Part shown: piece after piece, positions 26,659-35,537 of the stretch | How the letters are laid out: each line of letters opens with the position of its first letter | Position numbering within the stretch: the first letter of the stretch is position 1 | Source: Noviherbaspirillum suwonense | GTDB taxonomy: Bacteria; Pseudomonadota; Gammaproteobacteria; Burkholderiales; Burkholderiaceae_D | NCBI RefSeq assembly: GCF_900182955.1 | Contig: NZ_FXUL01000008.1 | Span: 62,001-126,000, forward strand | Reading direction: 5' to 3' | DNA length: 64,000 nucleotides | Notes under the pieces: model-generated | The model's input: the letters and a program-made list of their open reading frames with translations, nothing else | Database searches by the model: none | What the model was told of the DNA's origin: nothing | Translations under genes and position numbers: made by a program

Positions 26659-28092
26659 TCAGCGCTCGGCGCCGACGATGACGGACGGCCAGCCGCCGCC
26701 CATCGCCTTGTACAGCGTGACCGTGTCCGACAGCAGCTGCTGGTGGTTCGCCAGCAATGCCAGCTGCGCCGACAGCAGCGAGCGCTCGGACTCGAACACG
26801 TCGAGCTGCGACACCACGCCTTCGCGCAGCTGGCCGGCAAACTGCTGCGCCACCGTCTCCAGCTGCGCGACCTGCTGCTCCAGCTCGACCCGCTGCTTGC
26901 GGTGCGCGTCGAGGTTGACCAGCGCGTTCTCCACTTCCTCGAAGGCGCCGATCACCGTGCGCCGGTACTGCTGCTCCGCCACTTCGGTCTGCGCCTGGCT
27001 GGTCTTGATGCGGGCCTTGACGCTGGGGTCGAACATGGGCAGGTTGATGCTGGGCAGCAGGCCCACGGTGAAGCTCTTGAGCAGGTCGGTCAGCGCGAAG
27101 CTGGCGCTGCCGCCGCGGCCGGTGAGGCTGATCGACGGCAGCTGCGCCAGCTTGGCCTGGCCCACCAGGTCGTAGGCTTCGAGCACGCGGAATTCGGCCG
27201 CGACGATGTCGGGCCGGCGCTCAAGCAGCTGCGCCGGCAGCCCGGCCGGCACCGGCGGCAGCTGCACGGTCTGCTGCAGCCGGCCGGGCGGCACGGTGAA
27301 TTCGCCGGCCGGCACGCCGAGCAGCGTGGCCAGCGCATTGCCGGCAAGGTCGCGCGCGCGGCGCAGTTCCAGCAGGTCGCTGGAAAGCCGGTTGACTTCG
27401 GCGCGCTGCTGCAGCACACGGGTGTTGGGCAGCAGCCCGTTCGCATGCATCGCCTCGTAGGTCGACAGGATCTGGCGGCCGCGCGCCAGCGCCTGCTGCT
27501 GGCGCAGCGACTGTTCGTCGAGCTGCAGGATCTGGAAATACGCGCTCGACACGTCCGCCACCATGCTCAGGTAGCCGGCCCGCCAGTCGGCTTCCGACGC
27601 CCGGAACTCAGCCTTCTGCGCCTCGACGCCCTTTTCCACCTTGCCCCAGATGTCGATGTCCCAGTTGACCTGGGTGCCGACATTGAACTGCTTGCTGAAT
27701 TTCTGCCCGGTCACCTTCTCGAAGGTCGCGCCCGCGCCGGCGTCCAGCGTGGGCAGCGCGCCGGCGCGGGCCTCGCCGATCTGCGCGTCGGCCACGCGTA
27801 TGCGGGCGGCCAGGATGCGGATGTCGATATTGCCCTGGATGGCCCGCGCCACCAGGCCGTCGAGATACGGGTCGCGGAAGCCCTTCCACCAGTCGGGCGC
27901 GATGGTTTCCGAGGCTGACACCGGCGCCGCCTCCTTCTGCGAGAACGCCGCCTTCTGCGGCGCGTCGGGCCGGCGGTAGGCCGGCATGCTGACATCGGCG
28001 CAGCCGCACAGCAGCGCCGCCGCCAGGGCCAGCGGGACAGCGGCGCCCGGACGATTCAAACCATGCAACCCATTCCTTGTCAGCGGCTTCAT
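26659..28092 (-). CDS. Outer-membrane efflux/secretion lipoprotein (NodT/TolC-like)
   Basis: A 477-aa outer-membrane factor with a lipoprotein signal (LLCGC), of the RND/NodT lipoprotein type. Features: 'PDWWKGFRDPYLDGLVARAIQGNIDIRILAARIRVADAQIGEARAG' opens the first coiled-coil/barrel repeat, and 'RRPDIVAAEFRVLEAYDLVGQAKLAQLPSISLTG' the second, each with the typical OMF pattern. The start codon overlaps the stop of the HD-GYP gene (ATGA), so translation is coupled. With HlyD downstream it would form a tripartite channel, lacking only an inner-membrane pump in this window. Confidence 0.9.
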   Translation of the reverse strand: MKPLTRNGLHGLNRPGAAVPLALAAALLCGCADVSMPAYRRPDAPQKAAFSQKEAAPVSASETIAPDWWKGFRDPYLDGLVARAIQGNIDIRILAARIRVADAQIGEARAGALPTLDAGAGATFEKVTGQKFSKQFNVGTQVNWDIDIWGKVEKGVEAQKAEFRASEADWRAGYLSMVADVSSAYFQILQLDEQSLRQQQALARGRQILSTYEAMHANGLLPNTRVLQQRAEVNRLSSDLLELRRARDLAGNALATLLGVPAGEFTVPPGRLQQTVQLPPVPAGLPAQLLERRPDIVAAEFRVLEAYDLVGQAKLAQLPSISLTGRGGSASFALTDLLKSFTVGLLPSINLPMFDPSVKARIKTSQAQTEVAEQQYRRTVIGAFEEVENALVNLDAHRKQRVELEQQVAQLETVAQQFAGQLREGVVSQLDVFESERSLLSAQLALLANHQQLLSDTVTLYKAMGGGWPSVIVGAER

Positions 28093-30032
28093 AACGGCTC
28101 CCACGCGCGGGATTGGACGAACACGTCGAACAGCTGCCCGTCGAGGTGGCCGGCGCGGCATTCCATCGCGATCAGGTCGAGCGCCCGGTCCGGCGGCATC
28201 GCCTTCTTGTACGGCCGGTCGCCGGCGGTCAGCGCGTCGTAGATGTCGCAGATGGTGAGGATGCGGGTCTGCGGGCTGATCTGCGGCGCGCGCAGGCCCA
28301 TCGGGTAGCCGGAGCCATCCAGCTTCTCGTGATGGCCATGCGCGATCGACGGCACCCCGGCCAGGTCCCGCGTCCACGGGATCAGGATCAGGAAGGAATA
28401 CGAGTCGGCCACGTGCGCCTCGATCTGCCGCCGTTCGTCCGGCGTAAGGCAGCCGCGCATCACGCCCAGCGCCGCATGCTCGTCCTCGGTCAGCAGCTTC
28501 AGCGGCGGGCCGTCCGGCTGCGGGCAGCACCATGCCATCGCGTCGCCGAGTTCGGGCGCGACCTCGCTCTTGCTGATCGCCGGCTCGTTGGCGCTGCGTA
28601 TGGTCGCGAGGAAGCGGTCGAGCCGGTCGAACTCCAGACGCAGCGCCTGCCCGATGTCGCGCTGGCGCTGGCGGAAGTCGTCGGGCGGCAGCCCGTGCGC
28701 CGCATGCTGCTCGACCAGGCCGCGCCAGGCTTCCCGCTCCAGGCAGGCGCGCACGTGCAGGAAGCGCTGCTCAACCGCGTGCATCTCGGCGCGGTGCAGC
28801 TTCTTTTCCTTGCGCAGCACGTGTTCCCGCACGCCAACCTTGCCGAAGTCGTGCAGCAGCGCCGCATAGCGGATCTCCCGCATCTGCTCGCGCGAGAAGC
28901 GGCGTTCCGGCGGCAGGGCGCCGCTGCGGCCCACCGCCTCGGCCAGCCGCTCCGCATAGCCGGCGACCCGGAATGAATGGCCGGCGGTGACCGGGTCGCG
29001 TTCCTCGATGGCCTGCACCGAGGCCCGCACGAAACCGTCGAGCAGGCCTTCGATGTCGGAGTAGAGCTGGAAGTTTTTCAGCGCGACCGCGGCCTCGGCG
29101 CAGACGCCGGTCAGCATCTCCAGGTCCTGCTCGCGGAAGGCATACGGGTCGGACGAGGTGTCGACCTGTATCAGCCCCAGGCATTCGCCTTCCAGCAGCA
29201 GCGGCACGCACATCACGCTGCGGATCGCCTGCGAGACGATGGATTCCTGCGCGCCGAAATGGCGGTCGGACAGCGTGTCGACCGACAGCACCGAGTGCTT
29301 CCTGCCGACCACTTCGGCGAGGATGGTGCGCGACATCACGACCTTCGCCGGGTCGAGCACGGTGCCGTCGCGCCAGCGCGCCCCGACCGGCACCGGCGCC
29401 TCGCCTTCCTTCTTCTGCAGCAGGATGAACGCCCGTTCCGCCAGCGGGAACAGCTGGAAGATGAAGTTCATGATCTTTTCGGTCAGCGTCGCGCGGTCCG
29501 TCACCGCGCCCAGCGCAATGCCGACCTGCGCCATCGCCCGCAGCTTCAGCACCGTGCGCGCCATGTCGACGCCGGCGTCGTCGCCGGGCGGCGCAAACCG
29601 CGTCAGGTCGGCGGCCGCGACCGAGCGGGTGATGATGGTCGGCGTGCTGGCCGCCGCCGGCGTCACCAGCGAATGGAACACCAGCGGGATCGCGGCGATC
29701 GACAGCTCGTCGCCGTCGCGCAGCGGATGCCAGACGCCCGGCTCCAGCCGCACGCCGAGCACGAAGGTGCCGTTGAACGAATGCAGGTCCTCGACGAAGT
29801 AGCCGTCGCCGCGGCGCCGGATGCGCGCATGGCGCCGGCTCACCGTGTGGTTGGGAATGCGGATGAAGCGGTCCAGCGCCAGCGAGTCCTGCGGGCCGCG
29901 CCCGATCACGGCCTCGTCGAGCAGCGGGAACACCTGGGCCTTCTCGTCGCCGGCGCCCGCCAGTTCCAGATAGGCGCTGACGCCAGCCGGCGCGGACTGG
30001 GCCGGCGTCTGCGCGGTGTAGCCATGCGCCAT
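28089..30032 (-). CDS. FHA-GAF-HD-GYP signalling protein
   Basis: A 647-aa cytosolic protein. FHA domain at about residues 18-120 ('VIGRGPQDS', 'SRRHARIRR', 'SFNGTFVLG'). GAF domain at about 160-325 ('SVMCVPLLLEGECLGLIQVDTS'). HD-GYP domain from about 335: HD at 394-395 and HHEKLDGSGYP at 567-577, with 'DIYDALTAGDRPYKKA' after it. These residues match active cyclic-di-GMP phosphodiesterases. The two metal motifs are about 170 residues apart, more than the usual 60 or so, so a 100-residue insertion sits in the middle of the catalytic domain. It joins phosphothreonine binding with cyclic-di-GMP hydrolysis. Third gene of the operon. Confidence 0.88.
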   Translation of the reverse strand: MAHGYTAQTPAQSAPAGVSAYLELAGAGDEKAQVFPLLDEAVIGRGPQDSLALDRFIRIPNHTVSRRHARIRRRGDGYFVEDLHSFNGTFVLGVRLEPGVWHPLRDGDELSIAAIPLVFHSLVTPAAASTPTIITRSVAAADLTRFAPPGDDAGVDMARTVLKLRAMAQVGIALGAVTDRATLTEKIMNFIFQLFPLAERAFILLQKKEGEAPVPVGARWRDGTVLDPAKVVMSRTILAEVVGRKHSVLSVDTLSDRHFGAQESIVSQAIRSVMCVPLLLEGECLGLIQVDTSSDPYAFREQDLEMLTGVCAEAAVALKNFQLYSDIEGLLDGFVRASVQAIEERDPVTAGHSFRVAGYAERLAEAVGRSGALPPERRFSREQMREIRYAALLHDFGKVGVREHVLRKEKKLHRAEMHAVEQRFLHVRACLEREAWRGLVEQHAAHGLPPDDFRQRQRDIGQALRLEFDRLDRFLATIRSANEPAISKSEVAPELGDAMAWCCPQPDGPPLKLLTEDEHAALGVMRGCLTPDERRQIEAHVADSYSFLILIPWTRDLAGVPSIAHGHHEKLDGSGYPMGLRAPQISPQTRILTICDIYDALTAGDRPYKKAMPPDRALDLIAMECRAGHLDGQLFDVFVQSRAWEPL

Positions 30033-30050
30033 CGTCCCGTCCTCCCGGCG

Positions 30051-30476
30051 CTACTTCGCCGTCACCGTGATCATCTTCGAATGCACCGGCGGCTTGTGCG
30101 GCACATGCCGGTCGTCGCCCATCAGCAGCTGCAGCGTGTGCCGCCCGGGCGGCAGCTCGATCATGGTCTCGGTCTCGCCGGCGCCGAAGTGCAGGTGGTT
30201 GCGGTCGCTCGGGATCTCCTGGTCCTCCGGCGGCAGCGGCGCGTCGATCAGCAGGTGATGGTGCCCGGTGTTCGGGTACTTCACGCCCTTGGGCGCGACG
30301 CCCATGTTGCGCAGGCCGAACCAGACCCGGAACGGCTTGTTGGCGGTGACCACCGCGCCGTCCTGCGGATAGCCGATATAGAGCCAGGTGCCGGGCGCCG
30401 ACGGCGTCTCGCCTGCGCCGGCGCGGGCGGCGGCCAGCAACGATGCGGCCGCCACAAGGAACGAACGTCTTTGCAT
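30051..30476 (-). CDS. DUF4399 exported protein B
   Basis: A 141-aa exported protein. The N-terminus MQRRSFLVAAASLLAAARAG has the twin-arginine RRSFL motif, so Tat export is likely. The mature part is a DUF4399 domain ('GLRNMGVAPKGVKYPNTGHHHLLIDAPLP', 'HFGAGETETMIELPPGRHTLQLLMGD'), with a conserved His cluster that may bind metal. GGAGGAG lies six bases before the ATG. It is a paralogue of the adjacent 30533-30964 gene, and 18 bp separate it from the HD-GYP gene. Function of the domain is unknown. Confidence 0.88.
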   Translation of the reverse strand: MQRRSFLVAAASLLAAARAGAGETPSAPGTWLYIGYPQDGAVVTANKPFRVWFGLRNMGVAPKGVKYPNTGHHHLLIDAPLPPEDQEIPSDRNHLHFGAGETETMIELPPGRHTLQLLMGDDRHVPHKPPVHSKMITVTAK

Positions 30477-30532
30477 AGGGTGCTCCTCCAGGGTGCGCCT
30501 CGTTTCCCGGCCGCCAGCCGCCGACAGCCGCG

Positions 30533-30964
30533 TCAGCGCACGGTGACCGTGATCTTGCTCGAATACACAGGCGGCTGGTGCGGGATGTGGTTGTCGTCGC
30601 CCAGCAGCAGCTGCAGCGTGTGCTTGCCCGGCGGCAGCTCCAGCCTGGCCTCGGTTTCCCCGGCGCCGAAGTGCACGTGATTGCGGTCGTTCGGGATCTG
30701 CTGGTCCATTTCCGGCAGATCGGTGTCGATCAGCACATGATGATGGCCGACGTTGGCCATCTTCACGCCCTTGGGCGCCACGCCCATGTTGCGCAGGCCC
30801 ATGCGCAGCCAGAAGCGTCCGCCGTTGATCACCGCGCCGTCCGGCGGCCAGACGATGTACACCACGGCATTCTCGGGAGCAGGCGTGCGCTGGGCTTCCG
30901 CCTGCCCAGACAGTGAAAGCGTCAGGGCCAGGGCCAGCGAAGCAAGCAGCAGTGGGTAGCGCAT
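30533..30964 (-). CDS. DUF4399 exported protein A
   Basis: A 143-aa exported protein, first gene of the six-gene operon. A Sec signal peptide (MRYPLLLASLALALTLSLSGQAEA) is used, unlike the Tat-type signal of its neighbour. The DUF4399 domain is very similar to that neighbour ('GLRNMGVAPKGVKMANVGHHHVLIDTDLP', 'NHVHFGAGETEARLELPPGKHTLQLLLGD'), so the pair arose by tandem duplication with a signal-peptide swap. It is divergent from the caspase-FGE gene across 160 bp, which probably holds both promoters. Confidence 0.88.
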   Translation of the reverse strand: MRYPLLLASLALALTLSLSGQAEAQRTPAPENAVVYIVWPPDGAVINGGRFWLRMGLRNMGVAPKGVKMANVGHHHVLIDTDLPEMDQQIPNDRNHVHFGAGETEARLELPPGKHTLQLLLGDDNHIPHQPPVYSSKITVTVR

Positions 30965-31124
30965 GTTGATCCTCCTCCGCGCTCGCCGTCAGCGACGGGA
31001 ACTGCATTCCAAGGTACTCGCCGATACGCTGCATAACCTGAGATAAAGCAAAGTCTGCGCGATAAACGCTGGACACGCGGCCCGCGCTGGGCCAAGGTCG
31101 TTAAGGGAATGGCAAGGAGGGCCT

Positions 31125-32954
31125 GTGTGGCGACGACTTCTGATTCTGATTGCGGGCGCGTGCTGCGCGCTCTGCATGCCGGCCTATGCGGACCGGCCGC
31201 AGGCGCAGCCGGCGGCGCTGGTGGTAGGCAATGCCGGCTACCCCGGCCAGCCGCTGGCCTCGGCCGCCAATGACGCCCGCGCCATGGCCGACGCGCTCGG
31301 CCGGCGCGGCTACCGCGTCATGCTCCATGAAAACCTGACCCGCGACGGCATGCTGCAGGCGCTGCAGTCGTGGCGCGCCCGGATGCGTCCGGGCGGCGGC
31401 AATGTGTTCTATTTCGCCGGCCATGGACTGCAGGCCGGCGACAGCGCGCGGCTGCTCGGCGTCGACGCGAGCCTGTCCCGGCCGGCGACACTGATGACCC
31501 GCGCGGTCGACGTGAAACAGCTGCTGGCGATGGCAGGCTCGACTACGGATGGCGCGCCCAACCTGGTGCTGCTCGACGCCTGCCGCGACAATCCGTTCGG
31601 CGCAGCGACGGCCGACCTGCCATCGGCCGCGGGCGTGCTGCTCGTCCAGGCGACCGGCGCGGGCGGCGTCGCCTTCGACCGCGCGGGCCACGGCGCATGG
31701 ACCGGCGCGCTGCTCCAGGCAATGGCCGACCGCGACACCGGGCTGGCCACGGCCCTTGCCGATCCCGCCGTCCGCGCAGCGCATGGCCGCAACCGGCATT
31801 GGCAGGCGCGGCATGAGGGACAGGAGCGGCAGGACAGCGGCCCGGCTGCGGCGGATCCAGTCCAGGCAATGACGGCCGCGGCAGGCATCGAGCACCCGCG
31901 CGGCGTGCTGCCCAAGGACAGCGCCGAGCAGGTCGAGCTGACCTTCTGGGACTCGGTCAAGGACAGCAGCCACGCCGGCGACTACGAAGCCTACCTGCAG
32001 GCCTATCCGCATGGCCGCTTCGCCGCGCTGGCGCGCGCCCGCATCGAGCGGCTGAAGGCGTCGACGCCCAAGGCCGAGACGCCGAAAGCGGCGCCGGCCC
32101 CGGCGCCCGCTCCCGAGAAACCCCGCGCGCCGGCAGCCAGGCGGCCGGCGGACGCGCCGCCCGTGGCGACGCCGGCAGCGCCCGCAGCGCCGGCCGAAGC
32201 GCCGCGCACCGCCAGCGCGCCTTCGCAGATGCAGAAGGCCGGCTCCGACATACGCGACTGCCCGGCCTGCCCGGTGCTCGCCGTGATCGCCCCGGGCGCG
32301 TTCACCATGGGCAGCAACACCAGCGACCCCAGCGAGAAGCCGCCGCACCGGGTGACGGTCGATGCGCCATTCGCCATCGGCCGCACCGAGGTCACGGTCG
32401 AGCAATGGAATGCCTGCGTCGACGCCGGCGCCTGCCCGAAGGTCACCGACGCGCCGCGCGCGCCCAACACGCCGGCGCGGGACATCAGCTGGGACGACGC
32501 CCAGCTGTACGTCAAGTGGCTGACCAAGGTCAGCGGCAAGCCATACCGGCTGCCGACCGAGGCCGAATGGGAATTCGCGGCCCGCGGCGGCACGTCGAGC
32601 CGCTACTGGTGGGGCGACGACATGCGCCGCGGCAGCGCCAACTGCAAGGACTGCGGCGAGCCGTGGCAGGCCGACGGCCCCGCGCCGGTCGCCTCCTTCG
32701 CCGCCAATGCCTATGGCCTGCACGACATGAGCGGCAGCGTCTGGGAATGGGTCGAGGACTGCTGGCATTCGTCGTACAAGAACGCGCCGGCCGACGCCCG
32801 CGCATGGAGCGAGCAGTTCTGCCGCGTCCATGTGATCCGCGGCGGCTCCTGGCGCGACGGCGCCAGCTACATGCCGGCCACCACCCGCTTCAAGTACGAC
32901 GCCAGCGTCAGGCATTCGCAGAACGGCTTCCGGGTCGCGCGGGACATGAAGTAA
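31125..32954 (+). CDS. Exported caspase-like / FGE-sulfatase-modifying fusion protein
   Basis: A 609-aa protein with GTG start (AGGAGG four bases upstream) and signal peptide MWRRLLILIAGACCALCMPAYA. Residues about 30-250 form a caspase/metacaspase (C14) domain: the catalytic His is in 'FYFAGHGLQAG' and Cys in 'LVLLDACRDNPFG'. A Pro/Ala-rich linker (about 300-370) leads to a formylglycine-generating-enzyme-like domain (about 375-609: 'FTMGSNTSDPSEKPPHRVTV', 'YRLPTEAEWEFAARGG', 'YGLHDMSGSVWEWVEDCW', 'VIRGGSWRDG'). Exported FGE-domain proteins such as TagR act in the T6SS threonine phosphorylation pathway; this one sits beside a kinase with an extracytoplasmic domain. It is divergent from the DUF4399-HlyD operon. 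Confidence 0.9.
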   Translation: MWRRLLILIAGACCALCMPAYADRPQAQPAALVVGNAGYPGQPLASAANDARAMADALGRRGYRVMLHENLTRDGMLQALQSWRARMRPGGGNVFYFAGHGLQAGDSARLLGVDASLSRPATLMTRAVDVKQLLAMAGSTTDGAPNLVLLDACRDNPFGAATADLPSAAGVLLVQATGAGGVAFDRAGHGAWTGALLQAMADRDTGLATALADPAVRAAHGRNRHWQARHEGQERQDSGPAAADPVQAMTAAAGIEHPRGVLPKDSAEQVELTFWDSVKDSSHAGDYEAYLQAYPHGRFAALARARIERLKASTPKAETPKAAPAPAPAPEKPRAPAARRPADAPPVATPAAPAAPAEAPRTASAPSQMQKAGSDIRDCPACPVLAVIAPGAFTMGSNTSDPSEKPPHRVTVDAPFAIGRTEVTVEQWNACVDAGACPKVTDAPRAPNTPARDISWDDAQLYVKWLTKVSGKPYRLPTEAEWEFAARGGTSSRYWWGDDMRRGSANCKDCGEPWQADGPAPVASFAANAYGLHDMSGSVWEWVEDCWHSSYKNAPADARAWSEQFCRVHVIRGGSWRDGASYMPATTRFKYDASVRHSQNGFRVARDMK

Positions 32955-33048
32955 GGCGGCGAACGCATCGGCCTGCGGCAGCGGGCCATGCTTCCCGACA
33001 CCAGCCTCTCGCGTCATGCTCTTTGGCCAGCGCAGTGCGGCGCAAGGC

Positions 33049-35088
33049 TCAGCGCGCCCTGGTCGTCACCTGCAGCAGGTCCACCGCGATCTTTTCCCGG
33101 CCATGCTTCGCGGCCAGCTGCGACAGCCGCTGCTCCATCGCCTTCAGGTAGGCGGTTTTCGGCTCGGTCTCCTGCCGCGCCGCATCGAACAATGGCGCAG
33201 GCGTCACCACCAGTGCGATCATCTCGGTGCCGAAGGGCCGGGCGATGATCCAGTTGCCCAGGCCGCCGATGGTCGCCGAATAGTTTGCCGGCGCCTGGTT
33301 GGCGCGCGCGCGCGGGCCGGGCACCATGTGCAGCACGCTGCCGTCGAGCACGAAATAGTCGAGCGTGACGAATGCATCGAACGGCGGCGTGGTGATGTTC
33401 ACCACCAGCGGCTCGCCCTCCACCAGCTGCGCATTGGCCGCTTTCGCGCTGAGGGTCGCGGGCCGGCCGGCCTTGCGGCTGGCGAGCCAGTACGGCCCCA
33501 GCACATTGAGCAGGCCGCACTTGTCCTCGGCCACCGCCTCGGTCTGCAGCTCCAGGTTCTTCAGGCCCGGCACCGCGGCAAGCTTTTCTCGCAGGCGGGC
33601 CGGGCCGATGCTGTCGGCCAGGTAGCCCTGCAGGCCCAATGCGTCGCCGCGCACCGTGGGGACCAGCGCCGTGCAGGGCAGCCCGGCCAGCGCCGACTCC
33701 ACGGCGGACAGCGTGAGGACAGGCGCGGGCGGCGGCGCAGGCACGGCGGGCGCGGGGGTGACGGCCGGCGCAGGCTCGGACGCCGCCTGCTCGCCGCTGC
33801 CGCGCGGCCCGTTGCGGAATTCGAGGTAATAGCCCGCCCCGGCAACCACGAGCAGCAATGCCGCCATCCCGCCGGCGGCCAGCAGCATCGTTTCCCGCAT
33901 CGGCCTTTCGCCGCGCAGCCCCTGCATGAAGGCGTCGATGCTGGGCGTGCGGGCGGCCCGGTCGAAGGACAGCGCCGCTTTCAGCGCGCGCCACTGCCGG
34001 TAGCCCAGCTGGCGCGGGCGCTCCAGCTTCATGCCCGCCGCGCGCGCTTCCGCGCCCGACAGCCGGTTGAACGGATGCCGGCCCGTCAGCATTTCCCAGG
34101 TGATGCAGGCCAGCCCGTAGATGTCGTCGCGCGGGTCCGGCTCCCGGTGCTCGACCATCTCGGGGCTGGCGTAGGCCGGCGTCAGCCCGCCCAGGCTGCC
34201 GGGGTCGAACACCGTGGCCTCGACATCGTCTTCCGGCTTGTGGAAGGCGCGGGCGATGCCGAAGTCGATGACCTTGACCTCGCCCCGGTCGGTCAGGAAG
34301 ATGTTGCCGGGCTTCAGGTCGCAGTGGACGAATCCCTGCTGGTGCGCATAGCCGAGCGCGCGGCTGATGCCGCCGACGATGCGCAGCACGTCCGCATACG
34401 GCATGCCGTTGAATCCGGGCGCGCGCAGTATCTGGCTCAGCGGCCGCCCGACCAGGTATTCCATCGTCAGGTAGACGACCGAGCCGTCTCGGTCGAAGTC
34501 ATAGACCGTCACGATGTTCGGGTGCGCCAGCGCCTGCGCTTTCTTGGCCTCGCGCTGCAGCGTGATCAGCGACTTCGGGTGCCCGCGGAACTGGACATTG
34601 AGCACCTTGATCGCGATATACGGCTTGCGGTCGGAGGCTTCGAGCTTGCGCAGGTCGAGCGCCCGGTACACCGTTCCCATGCCGCCGAAGCCGATGCATT
34701 CCTCCAGCACGAAGCGGCCGTTGAGCGTGTCGCCGACCGCCTTCATCCGGTCCGGGTCGTCATCCTGGATCGGACCGCGCGTGCCGGACGCGGCGCGCGG
34801 CGGCGGGACCGCCGACGTGGTCCGCAGGCGGGTCTCGGCATTGTCGCCATTGCCCGCGTTCTCCGCCTCCGGCGGCGGTTCCGGCGGCGGATGCTCGACC
34901 CGCCGCTGCAGCTCGGCATAGACGTCCGGCGGCAGCAGCCCGCGCGTGTCCTCCTCGCCCAGCAGCTCCTTGAGCCGCTGCCAGTTGCCGCGTTCGCTGG
35001 CTAGCGCGCGGTCGACCTGCGCAAGGAACTCATTGCGCGACAGGTCGCCCTTCTGGAATGTCTGTATCGCGTGCGCAAGACTGGCCAT
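33049..35088 (-). CDS. Transmembrane Ser/Thr protein kinase with DUF4384-like exterior domain
   Basis: A 679-aa Hanks-type kinase. Gly-loop 'CIGFGGMGTVY' (131-141), catalytic Lys in 'IAIKVLN' (161), catalytic loop HCDLKPGN (255-262) and DFG (275-277) are all intact, so it should be active. The N-terminal 110 residues are helical and Pro/acidic. One transmembrane helix lies at 401-421. The C-terminal 250 residues are extracytoplasmic and include a DUF4384-like segment ('AFVTLDYFVLDGSVLHMVPGP'). Layout matches PpkA-type kinases. Likely targets are threonines read by the FHA proteins upstream. The gene lies between the caspase-FGE gene (convergent) and the divergent peptide gene at 35538. Confidence 0.92.
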   Translation of the reverse strand: MASLAHAIQTFQKGDLSRNEFLAQVDRALASERGNWQRLKELLGEEDTRGLLPPDVYAELQRRVEHPPPEPPPEAENAGNGDNAETRLRTTSAVPPPRAASGTRGPIQDDDPDRMKAVGDTLNGRFVLEECIGFGGMGTVYRALDLRKLEASDRKPYIAIKVLNVQFRGHPKSLITLQREAKKAQALAHPNIVTVYDFDRDGSVVYLTMEYLVGRPLSQILRAPGFNGMPYADVLRIVGGISRALGYAHQQGFVHCDLKPGNIFLTDRGEVKVIDFGIARAFHKPEDDVEATVFDPGSLGGLTPAYASPEMVEHREPDPRDDIYGLACITWEMLTGRHPFNRLSGAEARAAGMKLERPRQLGYRQWRALKAALSFDRAARTPSIDAFMQGLRGERPMRETMLLAAGGMAALLLVVAGAGYYLEFRNGPRGSGEQAASEPAPAVTPAPAVPAPPPAPVLTLSAVESALAGLPCTALVPTVRGDALGLQGYLADSIGPARLREKLAAVPGLKNLELQTEAVAEDKCGLLNVLGPYWLASRKAGRPATLSAKAANAQLVEGEPLVVNITTPPFDAFVTLDYFVLDGSVLHMVPGPRARANQAPANYSATIGGLGNWIIARPFGTEMIALVVTPAPLFDAARQETEPKTAYLKAMEQRLSQLAAKHGREKIAVDLLQVTTRAR

Positions 35089-35324
35089 AGTGTCTTTTTC
35101 TGGCGATGCGTCGTCGGGTCGCGTCGATGGATCTAATTTGCACGGATTGCCCGGGATTGCCTTGATCTATTCGGCTTTGAATGGCGATGGACGGGGCCGT
35201 GCGGCATTTCTCCCGCCACTGCATGGGCGATGCCAGCGCGTTCCGTGATGCTGCAATACAGCTGCTGAAACGCCGCCCAGGGCCGCGGTTGCGAGCGCGT
35301 TGCCCCGGCGCGATGCCGGCAGCA

Positions 35325-35347
35325 GACAGTTGGCAGGATTGTGTCCG
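35325..35347 (+). promoter_or_regulatory. Upstream activator element, copy 1
   Basis: GACAGTTGGC (35325-35334) and TGTCCG (35342-35347). The same pair recurs at 60533 and 61544, each beginning exactly 131 bp before the -24 element. GACA/TGTC half-sites are inverted. Position and recurrence suit an enhancer for a sigma-54 activator. Confidence 0.6.
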
Positions 35348-35455
35348 ATCGCATCCAACACGCCGCCCGCCGCAAGCTTGCCGGCCTGCTATCGAAACCA
35401 TGGAAATGTTATCCGTCCGGCAGCGTTTCGGCCGGTTTTCAGCTGATTCGCGGGC

Positions 35456-35470
35456 TGGCACGGTTGATGC
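35456..35470 (+). promoter_or_regulatory. Sigma-54-type promoter, peptide gene 1
   Basis: TGGCACGGTTGATGC fits the -24/-12 consensus TGGCACG-N4-TTGC at all key positions (GG and GC correctly spaced) with one deviation, A for T. Identical in all three copies. It ends 67 bp before the start codon. Confidence 0.75.
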
Positions 35471-35480
35471 GATATGTGCT

Positions 35481-35501
35481 GCGAGCCCAACGAAAGCTCG
35501 C
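35481..35501 (+). other. 5'-leader hairpin, copy 1
   Basis: GCGAGC-N9-GCTCGC inverted repeat beginning about 11 nt after the -12 GC, so at or next to the predicted transcription start. A 5'-terminal hairpin could protect the mRNA. Conserved in the other two copies. Confidence 0.65.
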
Positions 35502-35537
35502 CAACCAACCCAAACCACTTCACTTAGGAGAACTACC

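Noticed and set aside
22668-35088. Reading the kinase/FHA/FGE set as part of a type VI secretion locus
   Set aside because: No TssB/C, Hcp, VgrG, ClpV, TssJ-M or PAAR gene is in the window; the neighbours are HlyD and an outer-membrane factor.
35204-35218. TGGCGGGAGAAATGC on the minus strand as a sigma-54 promoter for the kinase
   Set aside because: GG and GC spacing is right but the rest of the -24 box is poor (CGG for CAC), there is no upstream element, and a match of this quality can arise by chance.
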